This document shows, in pieces, positions 1 to 11,470 of a stretch of DNA of 64,000 nucleotides. Origin of the DNA: Endomychus coccineus (Eukaryota > Arthropoda > Insecta > Coleoptera > Endomychidae); the NCBI GenBank assembly GCA_958510875.1, contig OY294070.1, forward strand, positions 3,782,001 through 3,846,000. The letters run 5' to 3'. Numbering within the stretch: position 1 is the first letter of the stretch; the number at the start of each line of letters is the position of its first letter. The notes beneath the pieces were generated by a model. The model did not search any database and was not told where the DNA came from. It saw only the letters and a program-made list of their open reading frames with translations. The position numbers were made by a program, and so were the translations under genes.

Positions 1-1
1 C

Positions 2-1063
2 ATGAAGGATACTCTATTGGTGATCAAGGGAAAAATCGAAGTGAAGGGTGGAGGTAATGTTATATTGTTACCGAATTATGGGGCCTTCCTTTTCGACTCT
101 TGCTCGTACGTTGAGAGTGGTAGGGAGATCGAAACAGTTCGAGATCCTGGTATAGTCAGCGCTGTTCGAGCATTTACCTGCTACACCCCTACAGCTTCTA
201 CGCATATGGCTACCGCTAGTTGGTTGTACCCCCTTGAGAGCGTAGTTTTGCACGAAACTAAATCATTCAGTCTATTGATTCCGCTGAAGCATATATTCAA
301 CATTTTCAACGATTACCCGATGATTACATTTGGTAGGCAGACTATTCGACTGGTGCGTGCTCGAAACGATAACGATTGCGTTAACATTGAGACCGCCACA
401 ACCACCGTTAAATTCCTGATTGATAGTATGGAATTGAAAGTGAAGTATATCTATCCTAACGATATAATTAGAGAAAAGCTCTTGCGAGCAATCAAGAGTG
501 ATTCGCCCATCCTAATTCCATTCCGGAAGTGGGAATGCCATGAGCTTCCTGCCATAACAAGCGAGGCCCGACGAGAAATTTGGGCGGTCAAGACTAGTGC
601 GGCAGTTGAAAAACCTCGCTATGTCATAGTATTCTTTCAAACAGACAAACGAAACAATGTGAAGGCTAACCCCACAATATTTGATCATCTGGATATAACA
701 AGTATTCGCTTATCTCTAAACGGTGAATATTACCCTAACGAGCGAATGAACTTGGACTTTGCCAAGGATGATTTCGCGCTCGCTCACCATAACTACACAG
801 AGTTCTACTCTAGCTATACAAATTCCTCGTCGACTGCTGTGAAACAACCAATGTTAGATTACACTAGTTTCAAAGAGCGCGCCCTCTACATAATCGATTG
901 TTCGAAACAGGAGGAAGCAGTGAAATCTGCAACTGTTGATGTGCGATTGGAAATCGAGGCAGATAAGGGATTTCCAGCCAATACGAAAGCATATTGTATC
1001 ATCATTCACGATTGTTTGATGGAGTACTCCCCACTCTCGGAAATAGTGAAGAGTCTGATCTAA
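2..1063 (+). CDS. Capsid-like protein of an endogenous viral element (possibly 5'-partial)
   Basis: Open frame of 353 codons beginning at an ATG two bases into the window; the true start may lie outside it. I see no signal peptide, membrane segment or zinc site. Residues ~206-246 (around YVIVFFQTD and SIRLSLNGEYYP), ~294-303 (YIIDCS) and the hydrophobic C-terminus (~328-337) look like the beta-strand-rich C-terminal half of hypothetical proteins repeated in insect and cnidarian genomes. Those have been compared with double-jelly-roll major capsid proteins of Polinton/adintovirus-like DNA viruses. That placement is family inference from pattern, not a search. There is no frameshift or internal stop, unusual beside the decayed elements elsewhere here. 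The next frame follows on the same strand after 47 bases, as in a compact viral gene block. It could instead be a domesticated host gene or a gene of a large DNA transposon. Confidence 0.6.
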   Translation: MKDTLLVIKGKIEVKGGGNVILLPNYGAFLFDSCSYVESGREIETVRDPGIVSAVRAFTCYTPTASTHMATASWLYPLESVVLHETKSFSLLIPLKHIFNIFNDYPMITFGRQTIRLVRARNDNDCVNIETATTTVKFLIDSMELKVKYIYPNDIIREKLLRAIKSDSPILIPFRKWECHELPAITSEARREIWAVKTSAAVEKPRYVIVFFQTDKRNNVKANPTIFDHLDITSIRLSLNGEYYPNERMNLDFAKDDFALAHHNYTEFYSSYTNSSSTAVKQPMLDYTSFKERALYIIDCSKQEEAVKSATVDVRLEIEADKGFPANTKAYCIIIHDCLMEYSPLSEIVKSLI

Positions 1064-1110
1064 AACTTACTGTCTAACGACTATGAGCGATCAGTTTAGT
1101 ACGAGCCATC

Positions 1111-1617
1111 ATGAGGATAGCATTGGTTGACATTCAGGGATTCATCATCGATGATGTGTTTCACCCCAAAGAAATGTCTATACAAATTGGGTTCAAACGA
1201 CATTATTCGTTGTTTAAGCCGCCCACACCGCTAACGATGTTGAGTGAGAAGGACCGAAAATCTGCTTGGTATTTGGAACATTTTTGTCATGGTTTGGAAT
1301 ATACATCTGGTGATGTGGAATATGGAGAAATTGATACTATCCTAAGATTGACTCTACTGTGTGCAGCAGACATTATATATGTTCGAGGTCATCAAAAAGC
1401 AGAATTTCTCGCGAATAAGTGCAAGGAGCTAGATATCTTTCCACGAATCGTAGATGTATGCAGTTTCGACAACACCCTATGTCAAACGGGGAAATTCGAG
1501 CCTACAAACAGACTGAGCTGTCTAAATCATCGCAATGATGGTGGGAAATATATGTGTGCAGTCAACCATGTCGATAACCTACAACATTGGTTCCTCACGA
1601 TCATACTTCCTAAATGA
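1111..1617 (+). CDS. Virus-associated protein, 168 aa, possibly nuclease-fold
   Basis: Intact 168-codon frame starting at the ATG 47 bases after the stop of the capsid-like gene. The N-terminus alternates hydrophobic and acidic residues (VDIQGF at residues ~6-11), and a second strand-like segment with ADIIYVRG lies near residues 86-94. This layout is reminiscent of RNase H/DnaQ-type exonuclease folds, but I cannot identify a full catalytic set. The C-terminal third has Cys/His pairs (C-x6-C, CLNH, CAVNH) that could bind zinc. Proteins of this look recur in insect genomes and I recall them as viral-type orphans. The position directly behind a capsid-like gene supports a shared viral origin. 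No break is visible. The function is not established, and the exonuclease idea is a weak inference. Confidence 0.55.
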   Translation: MRIALVDIQGFIIDDVFHPKEMSIQIGFKRHYSLFKPPTPLTMLSEKDRKSAWYLEHFCHGLEYTSGDVEYGEIDTILRLTLLCAADIIYVRGHQKAEFLANKCKELDIFPRIVDVCSFDNTLCQTGKFEPTNRLSCLNHRNDGGKYMCAVNHVDNLQHWFLTIILPK

Positions 1618-1634
1618 AATGTACTTTTCTTAAA

Positions 1635-1648
1635 AATAAATAAATAAA
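1635..1648 (+). promoter_or_regulatory. Polyadenylation-type signal
   Basis: Overlapping AATAAA hexamers lie 15-30 bases after the stop of the 168-residue frame. They would suit 3'-end formation of a transcript covering one or both upstream frames. Confidence 0.5.
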
Positions 1649-1715
1649 AAAATATTATTAATATTTGATATTTCATTTCTCATACACCTCCCACCCACAC
1701 ACCATAAACGACTTT

Positions 1716-1836
1716 GAGTCGCTTGCGAGTCGCTTCCGAGTCGCTTGCGAGTCGCTTGCGAGTCGCTTGCGAGTCGCTTGCGAGTCGCTTCCGAGTCGCT
1801 TCCGAGTCGCTTCCGAGTCGCTTCCGAGTCGCTTGC
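1716..1836 (+). repeat. 11-bp minisatellite, 11 units
   Basis: Eleven head-to-tail units of GAGTCGCTTSC (S = G or C). The ninth-to-eleventh positions vary as TGC or TCC and the array ends abruptly. Because 11 is not a multiple of 3, the repeat yields an 11-residue pseudo-repeat in translation (ESLASR.RVA type), which makes the overlapping 86-codon frame an artefact. Confidence 0.97.
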
Positions 1837-2255
1837 GGGTTTTTCCTCATTTACATGTACCCCAGGAGAGTTTTTCTGAAAAAAGTTTGAAATTCATATT
1901 CTACGCGTTAAGACCTTTCATTTGATACCCATGAAGCCCCACTTAAAAAAATAAAAATTTCAAATCCTTATCGCGAGAGATCGGTCAAACTGATTGACAT
2001 ATAAATAGTATATTCTTATTCAGCACATCACGTAGATTCTGAATATGCAATAAAATGATCACTTCCGGTTTCACTTCCGGTGTAACAATGTGTCGAATAT
2101 ATAACCCACTTCCGGTTTAACCCTGATGATGACGATGTTTGACAGTGGTGATGACATCTTCATGAAGCAGTCTGTACCTTTTGGACCGAAGGTACAGATT
2201 ACTTCCTAGAGGTGGCGGAGCCCCCTCCAGGAAGCAGTCTGTACCTTAGGCCCGT
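1837..2255. other. Non-coding spacer with ACTTCCGGT motifs
   Basis: No gene seen. ACTTCCGGT occurs at 2061, 2073 and 2108. A 17-bp word (GAAGCAGTCTGTACCTT) is repeated at 2164 and 2231, with part of its complement between the copies, so the stretch could form a hairpin just ahead of the 25-bp array. Confidence 0.6.
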
Positions 2256-2655
2256 CATGACAGCTGGTTCTTATGGTCGCCATGACAGTTGGTCCTTATG
2301 GTCGCCATGACAGTTGGTCCTTATGGTCGCCATGACAGCTGGTTCTTATGGTCGCCATGACAGCTGGTTCTTATGGTCGCCATGACAGCTGGTCCTTATG
2401 GTCGCCATGACAGCTGGTCCTTATGCTCGCCATGACAGCTGGTTCTTATGCTCGCCATGACAGCTGGTCCTTATGGTCGCCATGACAGTTGGTTCTTATG
2501 ATCGCCATGACAGCTGGTCCTTATGGTCGCCATGACAGCTGGTCCTTATGTCCACCATGACAGCTGGTTCTTATGGCCGCCATGACAGCTGGTCCTTATG
2601 GTCGCCATGACAGCTGGTCCTTATGGCCGCCATGACAGTTGGACCTTAGGGCCGC
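2256..2655 (+). repeat. 25-bp minisatellite, 16 units
   Basis: Sixteen contiguous 25-bp units (CATGACAGYTGGTYCTTATG followed by GTCGC). Single-base variants include T/C at positions 9 and 14 and G/C near the end. There are no spacers between units, so this is a tandem minisatellite and not a CRISPR array. The last unit is the most diverged. Confidence 0.97.
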
Positions 2656-2706
2656 CATGCTGCCATGTGTTAGTCACGTGACTCTGTACATGTGACACAC
2701 TTTTTG

Positions 2707-2719
2707 AACACACCCTGTA
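2707..2719. other. Mariner-type terminal repeat end (isolated)
   Basis: An ACACCCTGTAT-type end, like the right termini of the mariner-superfamily elements elsewhere in the window. No partner end was found nearby, so it is probably a relic. Confidence 0.3.
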
Positions 2720-2866
2720 TACTCTTTACAAATAAAATAAAATCCTTATCACCTACATCCTTTCAAAACTGATAAGGACGAGCTCATGCACCGGATGCAC
2801 ATCGACAGCTAGACCGGAAGTGGAGACCGGATATCCTGGTCCCGTGCTAGCCCAGTACATCTACTT

Positions 2867-5800
2867 AACGACGTTATGTCACCCGGGAAGTCCTTCATCG
2901 GGGCGTTTTCCATATTTGAAGGTGCATAATTCACGTAAAGCTTCGATTAAATGGGAAAAATCGGTATGAGTAGTGTCATAAAGTCATATAGAACGAAAGG
3001 GAGAGGTTACGCGTATTTTATAAAACATTCGAATTTTCCAATGTTTTGAAGGTGTACATGGAAAATCTGTCATTTTTCTCGATCTCTTAGAATCGAACGA
3101 AACTTTGGTTTTTTATGTTATTTCAGGTGTGGAATTCGAATCCAGCGTTAGATATAACCCAAGAAGTCGAATAACGACGTTATGTCACCCGGGAAGTCCT
3201 TCATCGGGGCGTTTTCCATATTTGAAGGTGCATAATTCACGTAAAGCTTCGATTAAATGGGAAAAATCGGTATGAGTAGTGTCATAAAGTCATATAGAAC
3301 GAAAGGGAGAGGTTACGCGTATTTTATAAAACATTCGAATTTTCCAATGTTTTGAAGGTGTATGCATGGAAAATCTGTCATTTTTCTCGATCTCTTAGAA
3401 TCGAACGAAACTTTGGTTTTTTATGTTATTTCAGGTGTGGAATTCGAATCCAGCGTTAGATATAACCCAAGAAGTCGAATAACGACGTTATGTCACCCGG
3501 GAAGTCCTTCATCGGGGCGTTTTCCTTATTTGAAGGTGCATAATTCACGTAAAGCTTCGATTAAATGGGAAAAATCGGTATGAGTAGTGTCATAAAGTCA
3601 TATAGAACGAAAGGGAGAGGTTACGCGTATTTTATAAAACATTCGAATTTTCCAATGTTTTGAAGGTGTACAGGAAAATCTGTCATTTTTCTCGATCTCT
3701 TAGAATCGAACGAAACTTTGGTTTTTTATGTTATTTCAGGTGTGGAATTCGAATCCAGCGTTAGATATAACCCAAGAAGTCGAATAACGACGTTATGTCA
3801 CCCGGGAAGTCCTTCATCGGGGCGTTTTCCATATTTGAAGGTGCATAATTCACGTAAAGCTTCGATTAAATGGGAAAAATCGGTATGAGTAGTGTCATAA
3901 AGTCATATAGAACGGAAGGGAGAGGTTACGCGTATTTTATAAAACATTCGAATTTTCCAATGTTTTGAAGGTGTACATGGAAAATCTGTCATTTTTCTCG
4001 ATCTCTTAGAATCGAACGAAACTTTGGTTTTTTATGTTATTTCAGGTGTGGAATTCGAATCCAGCGTTAGATATAACCCAAGAAGTCGAATAACGACGTT
4101 ATGTCACCCGGGAAGTCCTTCATCGGGGCGTTTTCCATATTTGAAGGTGCATAATTCACGTAAAGCTTCGATTAAATGGGAAAAATCGGTATGAGTAGTG
4201 TCATAAAGTCATATAGAACGAAAGGGAGCGGTTACGCGTATTTTATAAAACATTCGAATTTTCCAATGTTTTGAAGGTGTACATGGAAAATCTGTCATTT
4301 TTCTCGATCTCTTAGAATCGAACGAAACTTTGGTTTTTCATGTTATTTCAGGTGTGGAATTCGAATCCAGCGTTAGATATAACCCAAGAAGTCGAATAAC
4401 GACGTTATGTCACCCGGGAAGTCCTTCATCGGGGCGTTTTCCATATTTGAAGGTGCATAATTCACGTAAAGCTTCGATTAAATGGGAAAAATCGGTATGA
4501 GTAGTGTCATAAAGTCATATAGAACGAAAGGGAGAGGTTACGCGTATTTTATAAAACATTCGAATTTTCCAATGTTTTGAAGGTGTATGCATGGAAAATC
4601 TGTCATTTTTCTCGATCTCTTAGAATCGAACGAAACTTTGGTTTTTTATGTTATTTCAGGTGTGGAATTCGAATCCAGCGTTAGATATAACCCAAGAAGT
4701 CGAATAACGACGTTATGTCACCCGGGAAGTCCTTCATCGGGGCGTTTTCCTTATTTGAAGGTGCATAATTCACGTAAAGCTTCGATTAAATGGGAAAAAT
4801 CGGTATGAGTAGTGTCATAAAGTCATATAGAACGAAAGGGAGAGGTTACGCGTATTTTATAAAACATTCGAATTTTCCAATGTTTTGAAGGTGTACATGG
4901 AAAATCTGTCATTTTTCTCGATCTCTTAGAATCGAACGAAACTTTGGTTTTTTATGTTATTTCAGGTGTGGAATTCGAATCCAGCGTTAGATATAACCCA
5001 AGAAGTCGAATAACGACGTTATGTCACCCGGGAAGTCCTTCATCGGGGCGTTTTCCATATTTGAAGGTGCATAATTCACGTAAAGCTTCGATTAAATGGG
5101 AAAAATCGGTATGAGTAGTGTCATAAAGTCATATAGAACGAAAGGGAGAGGTTACGCGTATTTTATAAAACATTCGAATTTTCCAATGTTTTGAAGGTGT
5201 ACATGGAAAATCTGTCATTTTTCTCGATCTCTTAGAATCGAACGAAACTTTGGTTTTTTATGTTATTTCAGGTGTGGAATTCGAATCCAGCGTTAGATAT
5301 AACCCAAGAAGTCGAATAACGACGTTATGTCACCCGGGAAGTCCTTCATCGGGGCGTTTTCCATATTTGAAGGTGCATAATTCACGTAAAGCTTCGATTA
5401 AATGGGAAAAATCGGTATGAGTAGTGTCAAAAAGTCATATAGAACGAAAGGGAGCGGTTACGCGTATTTTATAAAACATTCGAATTTTCCAATGTTTTGA
5501 AGGTGTACATGGAAAATCTGTCATTTTTCTCGATCTCTTAGAATCGAACGAAACTTTGGTTTTTCATGTTATTTCAGGTGTGGAATTCGAATCCAGCGTT
5601 AGATATAACCCAAGAAGTCGAATAACGACGTTATGTCACCCGGGAAGTCCTTCATCGGGGCGTTTTCCATATTTGAAGGTGCATAATTCACGTAAAGCTT
5701 TGATTAAATGGGAAAAATCGGTATGAGTAGTGTCATAAAGTCATATAGAACGAAAGGGAGAGGTTACGCGTATTTTATAAAACATTCGAATTTTCCAATG

Positions 5801-8800
5801 TTTTGAAGGTGTATGCATGGAAAATCTGTCATTTTTCTCGATCTCTTAGAATCGAACGAAACTTTGGTTTTTTATGTTATTTCAGGTGTGGAATTCGAAT
5901 CCAGCGTTAGATATAACCCAAGAAGTCGAATAACGACGTTATGTCACCCGGGAAGTCCTTCATCGGGGCGTTTTCCTTATTTGAAGGTGCATAATTCACG
6001 TAAAGCTTCGATTAAATGGGAAAAATCGGTATGAGTAGTGTCATAAAGTCATATAGAACGAAAGGGAGAGGTTACGCGTATTTTATAAAACATTCGAATT
6101 TTCCAATGTTTTGAAGGTGTACATGGAAAATCTGTCATTTTTCTCGATCTCTTAGAATCGAACGAAACTTTGGTTTTTTATGTTATTTCAGGTGTGGAAT
6201 TCGAATCCAGCGTTAGATATAACCCAAGAAGTCGAATAACGACGTTATGTCACCCGGGAAGTCCTTCATCGGGGCGTTTTCCATATTTGAAGGTGCATAA
6301 TTCACGTAAAGCTTCGATTAAATGGGAAAAATCGGTATGAGTAGTGTCATAAAGTCATATAGAACGAAAGGGAGAGGTTACGCGTATTTTATAAAACATT
6401 CGAATTTTCCAATGTTTTGAAGGTGTATGCATGGAAAATCTGTCATTTTTCTCGATCTCTTAGAATCGAACGAAACTTTGGTTTTTTATGTTATTTCAGG
6501 TGTGGAATTCGAATCCAGCGTTAGATATAACCCAAGAAGTCGAATAACGACGTTATGTCACCCGGGAAGTCCTTCATCGGGGCGTTTTCCTTATTTGAAG
6601 GTGCATAATTCACGTAAAGCTTCGATTAAATGGGAAAAATCGGTATGAGTAGTGTCATAAAGTCATATAGAACGGAAGGGAGAGGTTACGCGTATTTTTT
6701 AAAACATTCGAATTTTCCAATATTTTGAAGGTATATGCATGGAAAATCTGTCATTTTTCTCGATCTCTTAGAATCGAACGAAACTTTGGTTTTTTATGTT
6801 ATTTCAGGTGTGGAATTCGAATCCAGCGTTAGATATAACCCAAGAAGTCGAATAACGACGTTATGTCACCCGGGAAGTCCTTCATCGGGGCGTTTTCCAT
6901 ATTTGAAGGTGCATAATTCACGTAAAGCTTCGATTAAATGGGAAAAATCGGTATGAGTAGTGTCATAAAGTCATATAGAACGGAAGGGAGAGGTTACGCG
7001 TATTTTTTAAAACATTCGAATTTTCCAATGTTTTGAAGGTGTATGCATGGAAAATCTGTCATTTTTCTCGATCTCTTAGAATCGAACGAAACTTTGGTTT
7101 TTTATGTTATTTCAGGTGTGGAATTCGAATCCAGCGTTAGATATAACCCAAGAAGTCGAATAACGACGTTATGTCACCCGGGAAGTCCTTCATCGGGGCG
7201 TTTTCCTTATTTGAAGGTGCATAATTCACGTAAAGCTTCGATTAAATGGGAAAAATCGGTATGAGTAGTGTCATAAAGTCATATAGAACGGAAGGGAGAG
7301 GTTACGCGTATTTTTTAAAACATTCGAATTTTCCAATGTTTTGAAGGTGTATGCATGGAAAATCTGTCATTTTTCTCGATCTCTTAGAATCGAACGAAAC
7401 TTTGGTTTTTTATGTTATTTCAGGTGTGGAATTCGAATCCAGCGTTAGATATAACCCAAGAAGTCGAATAACGACGTTATGTCACCCGGGAAGTCCTTCA
7501 TCGGGGCGTTTTCCATATTTGAAGGTGCATAATTCACGTAAAGCTTCGATTAAATGGGAAAAATCGGTATGAGTAGTGTCATAAAGTCATATAGAACGAA
7601 AGGGAGAGGTTACGCGTATTTTATAAAACATTCGAATTTTCCAATGTTTTGAAGGTGTATGCATGGAAAATCTGTCATTTTTCTCGATCTCTTAGAATCG
7701 AACGAAACTTTGGTTTTTTATGTTATTTCAGGTGTGGAATTCGAATCCAGCGTTAGATATAACCCAAGAAGTCGAATAACGACGTTATGTCACCCGGGAA
7801 GTCCTTCATCGGGGCGTTTTCCATATTTGAAGGTGCATAATTCACGTAAAGCTTCGATTAAATGGGAAAAATCGGTATGAGTAGTGTCATAAAGTCATAT
7901 AGAACGAAAGGGAGAGGTTACGCGTATTTTATAAAACATTCGAATTTTCCAATGTTTTGAAGGTGTACATGGAAAATCTGTCATTTTTCTCGATCTCTTA
8001 GAATCGAACGAAACTTTGGTTTTTTATGTTATTTCAGGTGTGGAATTCGAATCCAGCGTTAGATATAACCCAAGAAGTCGAATAACGACGTTATGTCACC
8101 CGGGAAGTCCTTCATCGGGGCGTTTTCCATATTTGAAGGTGCATAATTCACGTAAAGCTTCGATTAAATGGGAAAAATCGGTATGAGTAGTGTCATAAAG
8201 TCATATAGAACGAAAGGGAGAGGTTACGCGTATTTTATAAAACATTCGAATTTTCCAATGTTTTGAAGGTGTATGCATGGAAAATCTGTCATTTTTCTCG
8301 ATCTCTTAGAATCGAACGAAACTTTGGTTTTTTATGTTATTTCAGGTGTGGAATTCGAATCCAGCGTTAGATATAACCCAAGAAGTCGAATAACGACGTT
8401 ATGTCACCCGGGAAGTCCTTCATCGGGGCGTTTTCCTTATTTGAAGGTGCATAATTCACGTAAAGCTTCGATTAAATGGGAAAAATCGGTATGAGTAGTG
8501 TCATAAAGTCATATAGAACGAAAGGGAGAGGTTACGCGTATTTTATAAAACATTCGAATTTTCCAATGTTTTGAAGGTGTACATGGAAAATCTGTCATTT
8601 TTCTCGATCTCTTAGAATCGAACGAAACTTTGGTTTTTTATGTTATTTCAGGTGTGGAATTCGAATCCAGCGTTAGATATAACCCAAGAAGTCGAATAAC
8701 GACGTTATGTCACCCGGGAAGTCCTTCATCGGGGCGTTTTCCATATTTGAAGGTGCATAATTCACGTAAAGCTTCGATTAAATGGGAAAAATCGGTATGA

Positions 8801-11264
8801 GTAGTGTCATAAAGTCATATAGAACGAAAGGGAGAGGTTACGCGTATTTTATAAAACATTCGAATTTTCCAATGTTTTGAAGGTGTATGCATGGAAAATC
8901 TGTCATTTTTCTCGATCTCTTAGAATCGAACGAAACTTTGGTTTTTTATGTTATTTCAGGTGTGGAATTCGAATCCAGCGTTAGATATAACCCAAGAAGT
9001 CGAATAACGACGTTATGTCACCCGGGAAGTCCTTCATCGGGGCGTTTTCCTTATTTGAAGGTGCATAATTCACGTAAAGCTTCGATTAAATGGGAAAAAT
9101 CGGTATGAGTAGTGTCATAAAGTCATATAGAACGGAAGGGAGAGGTTACGCGTATTTTTTAAAACATTCGAATTTTCCAATATTTTGAAGGTATATGCAT
9201 GGAAAATCTGTCATTTTTCTCGATCTCTTAGAATCGAACGAAACTTTGGTTTTTTATGTTATTTCAGGTGTGGAATTCGAATCCAGCGTTAGATATAACC
9301 CAAGAAGTCGAATAACGACGTTATGTCACCCGGGAAGTCCTTCATCGGGGCGTTTTCCATATTTGAAGGTGCATAATTCACGTAAAGCTTCGATTAAATG
9401 GGAAAAATCGGTATGAGTAGTGTCATAAAGTCATATAGAACGGAAGGGAGAGGTTACGCGTATTTTTTAAAACATTCGAATTTTCCAATGTTTTGAAGGT
9501 GTATGCATGGAAAATCTGTCATTTTTCTCGATCTCTTAGAATCGAACGAAACTTTGGTTTTTTATGTTATTTCAGGTGTGGAATTCGAATCCAGCGTTAG
9601 ATATAACCCAAGAAGTCGAATAACGACGTTATGTCACCCGGGAAGTCCTTCATCGGGGCGTTTTCCTTATTTGAAGGTGCATAATTCACGTAAAGCTTCG
9701 ATTAAATGGGAAAAATCGGTATGAGTAGTGTCATAAAGTCATATAGAACGGAAGGGAGAGGTTACGCGTATTTTTTAAAACATTCGAATTTTCCAATGTT
9801 TTGAAGGTGTATGCATGGAAAATCTGTCATTTTTCTCGATCTCTTAGAATCGAACGAAACTTTGGTTTTTTATGTTATTTCAGGTGTGGAATTCGAATCC
9901 AGCGTTAGATATAACCCAAGAAGTCGAATAACGACGTTATGTCACCCGGGAAGTCCTTCATCGGGGCGTTTTCCATATTTGAAGGTGCATAATTCACGTA
10001 AAGCTTCGATTAAATGGGAAAAATCGGTATGAGTAGTGTCATAAAGTCATATAGAACGAAAGGGAGAGGTTACGCGTATTTTATAAAACATTCGAATTTT
10101 CCAATGTTTTGAAGGTGTATGCATGGAAAATCTGTCATTTTTCTCGATCTCTTAGAATCGAACGAAACTTTGGTTTTTTATGTTATTTCAGGTGTGGAAT
10201 TCGAATCCAGCGTTAGATATAACCCAAGAAGTCGAATAACGACGTTATGTCACCCGGGAAGTCCTTCATCGGGGCGTTTTCTTTATTTGAAGGTGCATAA
10301 TTCACGTAAAGCTTCGATTAAATGGGAAAAATCGGTATGAGTAGTGTCATAAAGTCATATAGAACGGAAGGGAGAGGTTACGCGTATTTTATGAAACATT
10401 CGAATTTTCCAATGTTTTGAAGGTGTATGCATGGAAAATCTGTCATTTTTCTCGATCTCTTAGAATCGAACGAAACTTTGGTTTTTTATGTTATTTCAGG
10501 TGTGGAATTCGAATCCAGCGTTAGATATAACCCAAGAAGTCGAATAACGACGTTATGTCACCCGGGAAGTCCTTCATCGGGGCGTTTTCCTTATTTGAAG
10601 GTGCATAATTCACGTAAAGCTTCGATTAAATGGGAAAAATCGGTATGAGTAGTGTCATAAAGTCATATAGAACGAAAGGGAGAGGTTACGCGTATTTTAT
10701 AAAACATTCGAATTTTCCAATGTTTTGAAGGTGTATGCATGGAAAATCTGTCATTTTTCTCGATCTCTTAGAATCGAACGAAACTTTGGTTTTTTATGTT
10801 ATTTCAGGTGTGGAATTCGAATCCAGCGTTAGATATAACCCAAGAAGTCGAATAACGACGTTATGTCACCCGGGAAGTCCTTCATCGGGGCGTTTTCCTT
10901 ATTTGAAGGTGCATAATTCACGTAAAGCTTCGATTAAATGGGAAAAATCGGTATGAGTAGTGTCATAAAGTCATATAGAACGGAAGGGAGAGGTTACGCG
11001 TATTTTTTAAAACATTCGAATTTTCCAATATTTTGAAGGTATATGCATGGAAAATCTGTCATTTTTCTCGATCTCTTAGAATCGAACGAAACTTTGGTTT
11101 TTACGTTTATTTCAGGTGTGGAATTCGAATCCAACCTTAGTTACAACCTGAGAAGTCGAATAACGACGTTATGTCACCCGGGAAGCCCTTCATCGGGGCG
11201 TCATCCATATTTGAAGGTTCATAATTCACGCAAAGCTTCGAATAAACGCGAAAAATTAGCATGA
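2867..11264 (+). repeat. 305-308-bp satellite array, about 27 monomers
   Basis: Head-to-tail monomers run from an abrupt left edge at ~2867. Monomer landmarks are AACGACGTTATGTCACCCGG, CATATAGAACGRAAGGGAG and ATTTCAGGTGTGGAATTCG. Neighbouring copies differ by only a few bases. Two length classes exist: 308 bp where the sequence before AAAATCTGTC reads TATGCATGG, and 306 bp where it reads TACATGG (one copy is 305 bp with TACAGG at ~3670). The 308 class opens a 73-codon frame; 17 of 27 units carry it (starts 3362, 4587, 5813, 6427, 6735, 7043, 7351, 7659, 8273, 8887, 9195, 9503, 9811, 10119, 10427, 10735, 11043). The frame follows from array homogenisation and I do not call it a gene. The last unit (from 11043) diverges sharply after ~11100. 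Confidence 0.97.
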
Positions 11265-11470
11265 GTAGGGTTCTAAAGTCATATAGAACGGATCGGAGAG
11301 GTTACTCGTGTTCTATAGCATGGAAAATCTGCCATTTTTCTCGATCTTAAAATCGAACGAAACTTTGGGTTTTTACGTTATTCCAAGTGTGGAATTCGAA
11401 TCCAGCGTTAGTTATAGCCTGAGAAGTCGAATGACTAGGTTTTGTCATCATCCATATTTGAAGGATCAAA
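11265..11470 (+). repeat. Degenerate edge copy of the 308-bp satellite
   Basis: Contains recognisable but mutated and shortened monomer landmarks: CATATAGAACGGATCGGAG, GAATTCGAATCCAGCGTTAG and CATCCATATTTGAAGG. It marks a decayed right border, in contrast to the sharp left border. Confidence 0.85.

Noticed and set aside
1665..1925. 86-codon frame with an 11-residue repeat (ESLASR.RVA)
   Set aside because: It is produced by the 11-bp minisatellite reading through three phases; no start context or homology.
2256..2655. 25-bp regular repeats as a CRISPR array
   Set aside because: Units are contiguous with no spacers, and the window is eukaryotic.
3362..11264. Seventeen 73-codon frames as a tandem gene family
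   Set aside because: Identity extends equally through non-coding parts of each monomer and the frame depends on a 2-bp length variant; satellite homogenisation explains it.
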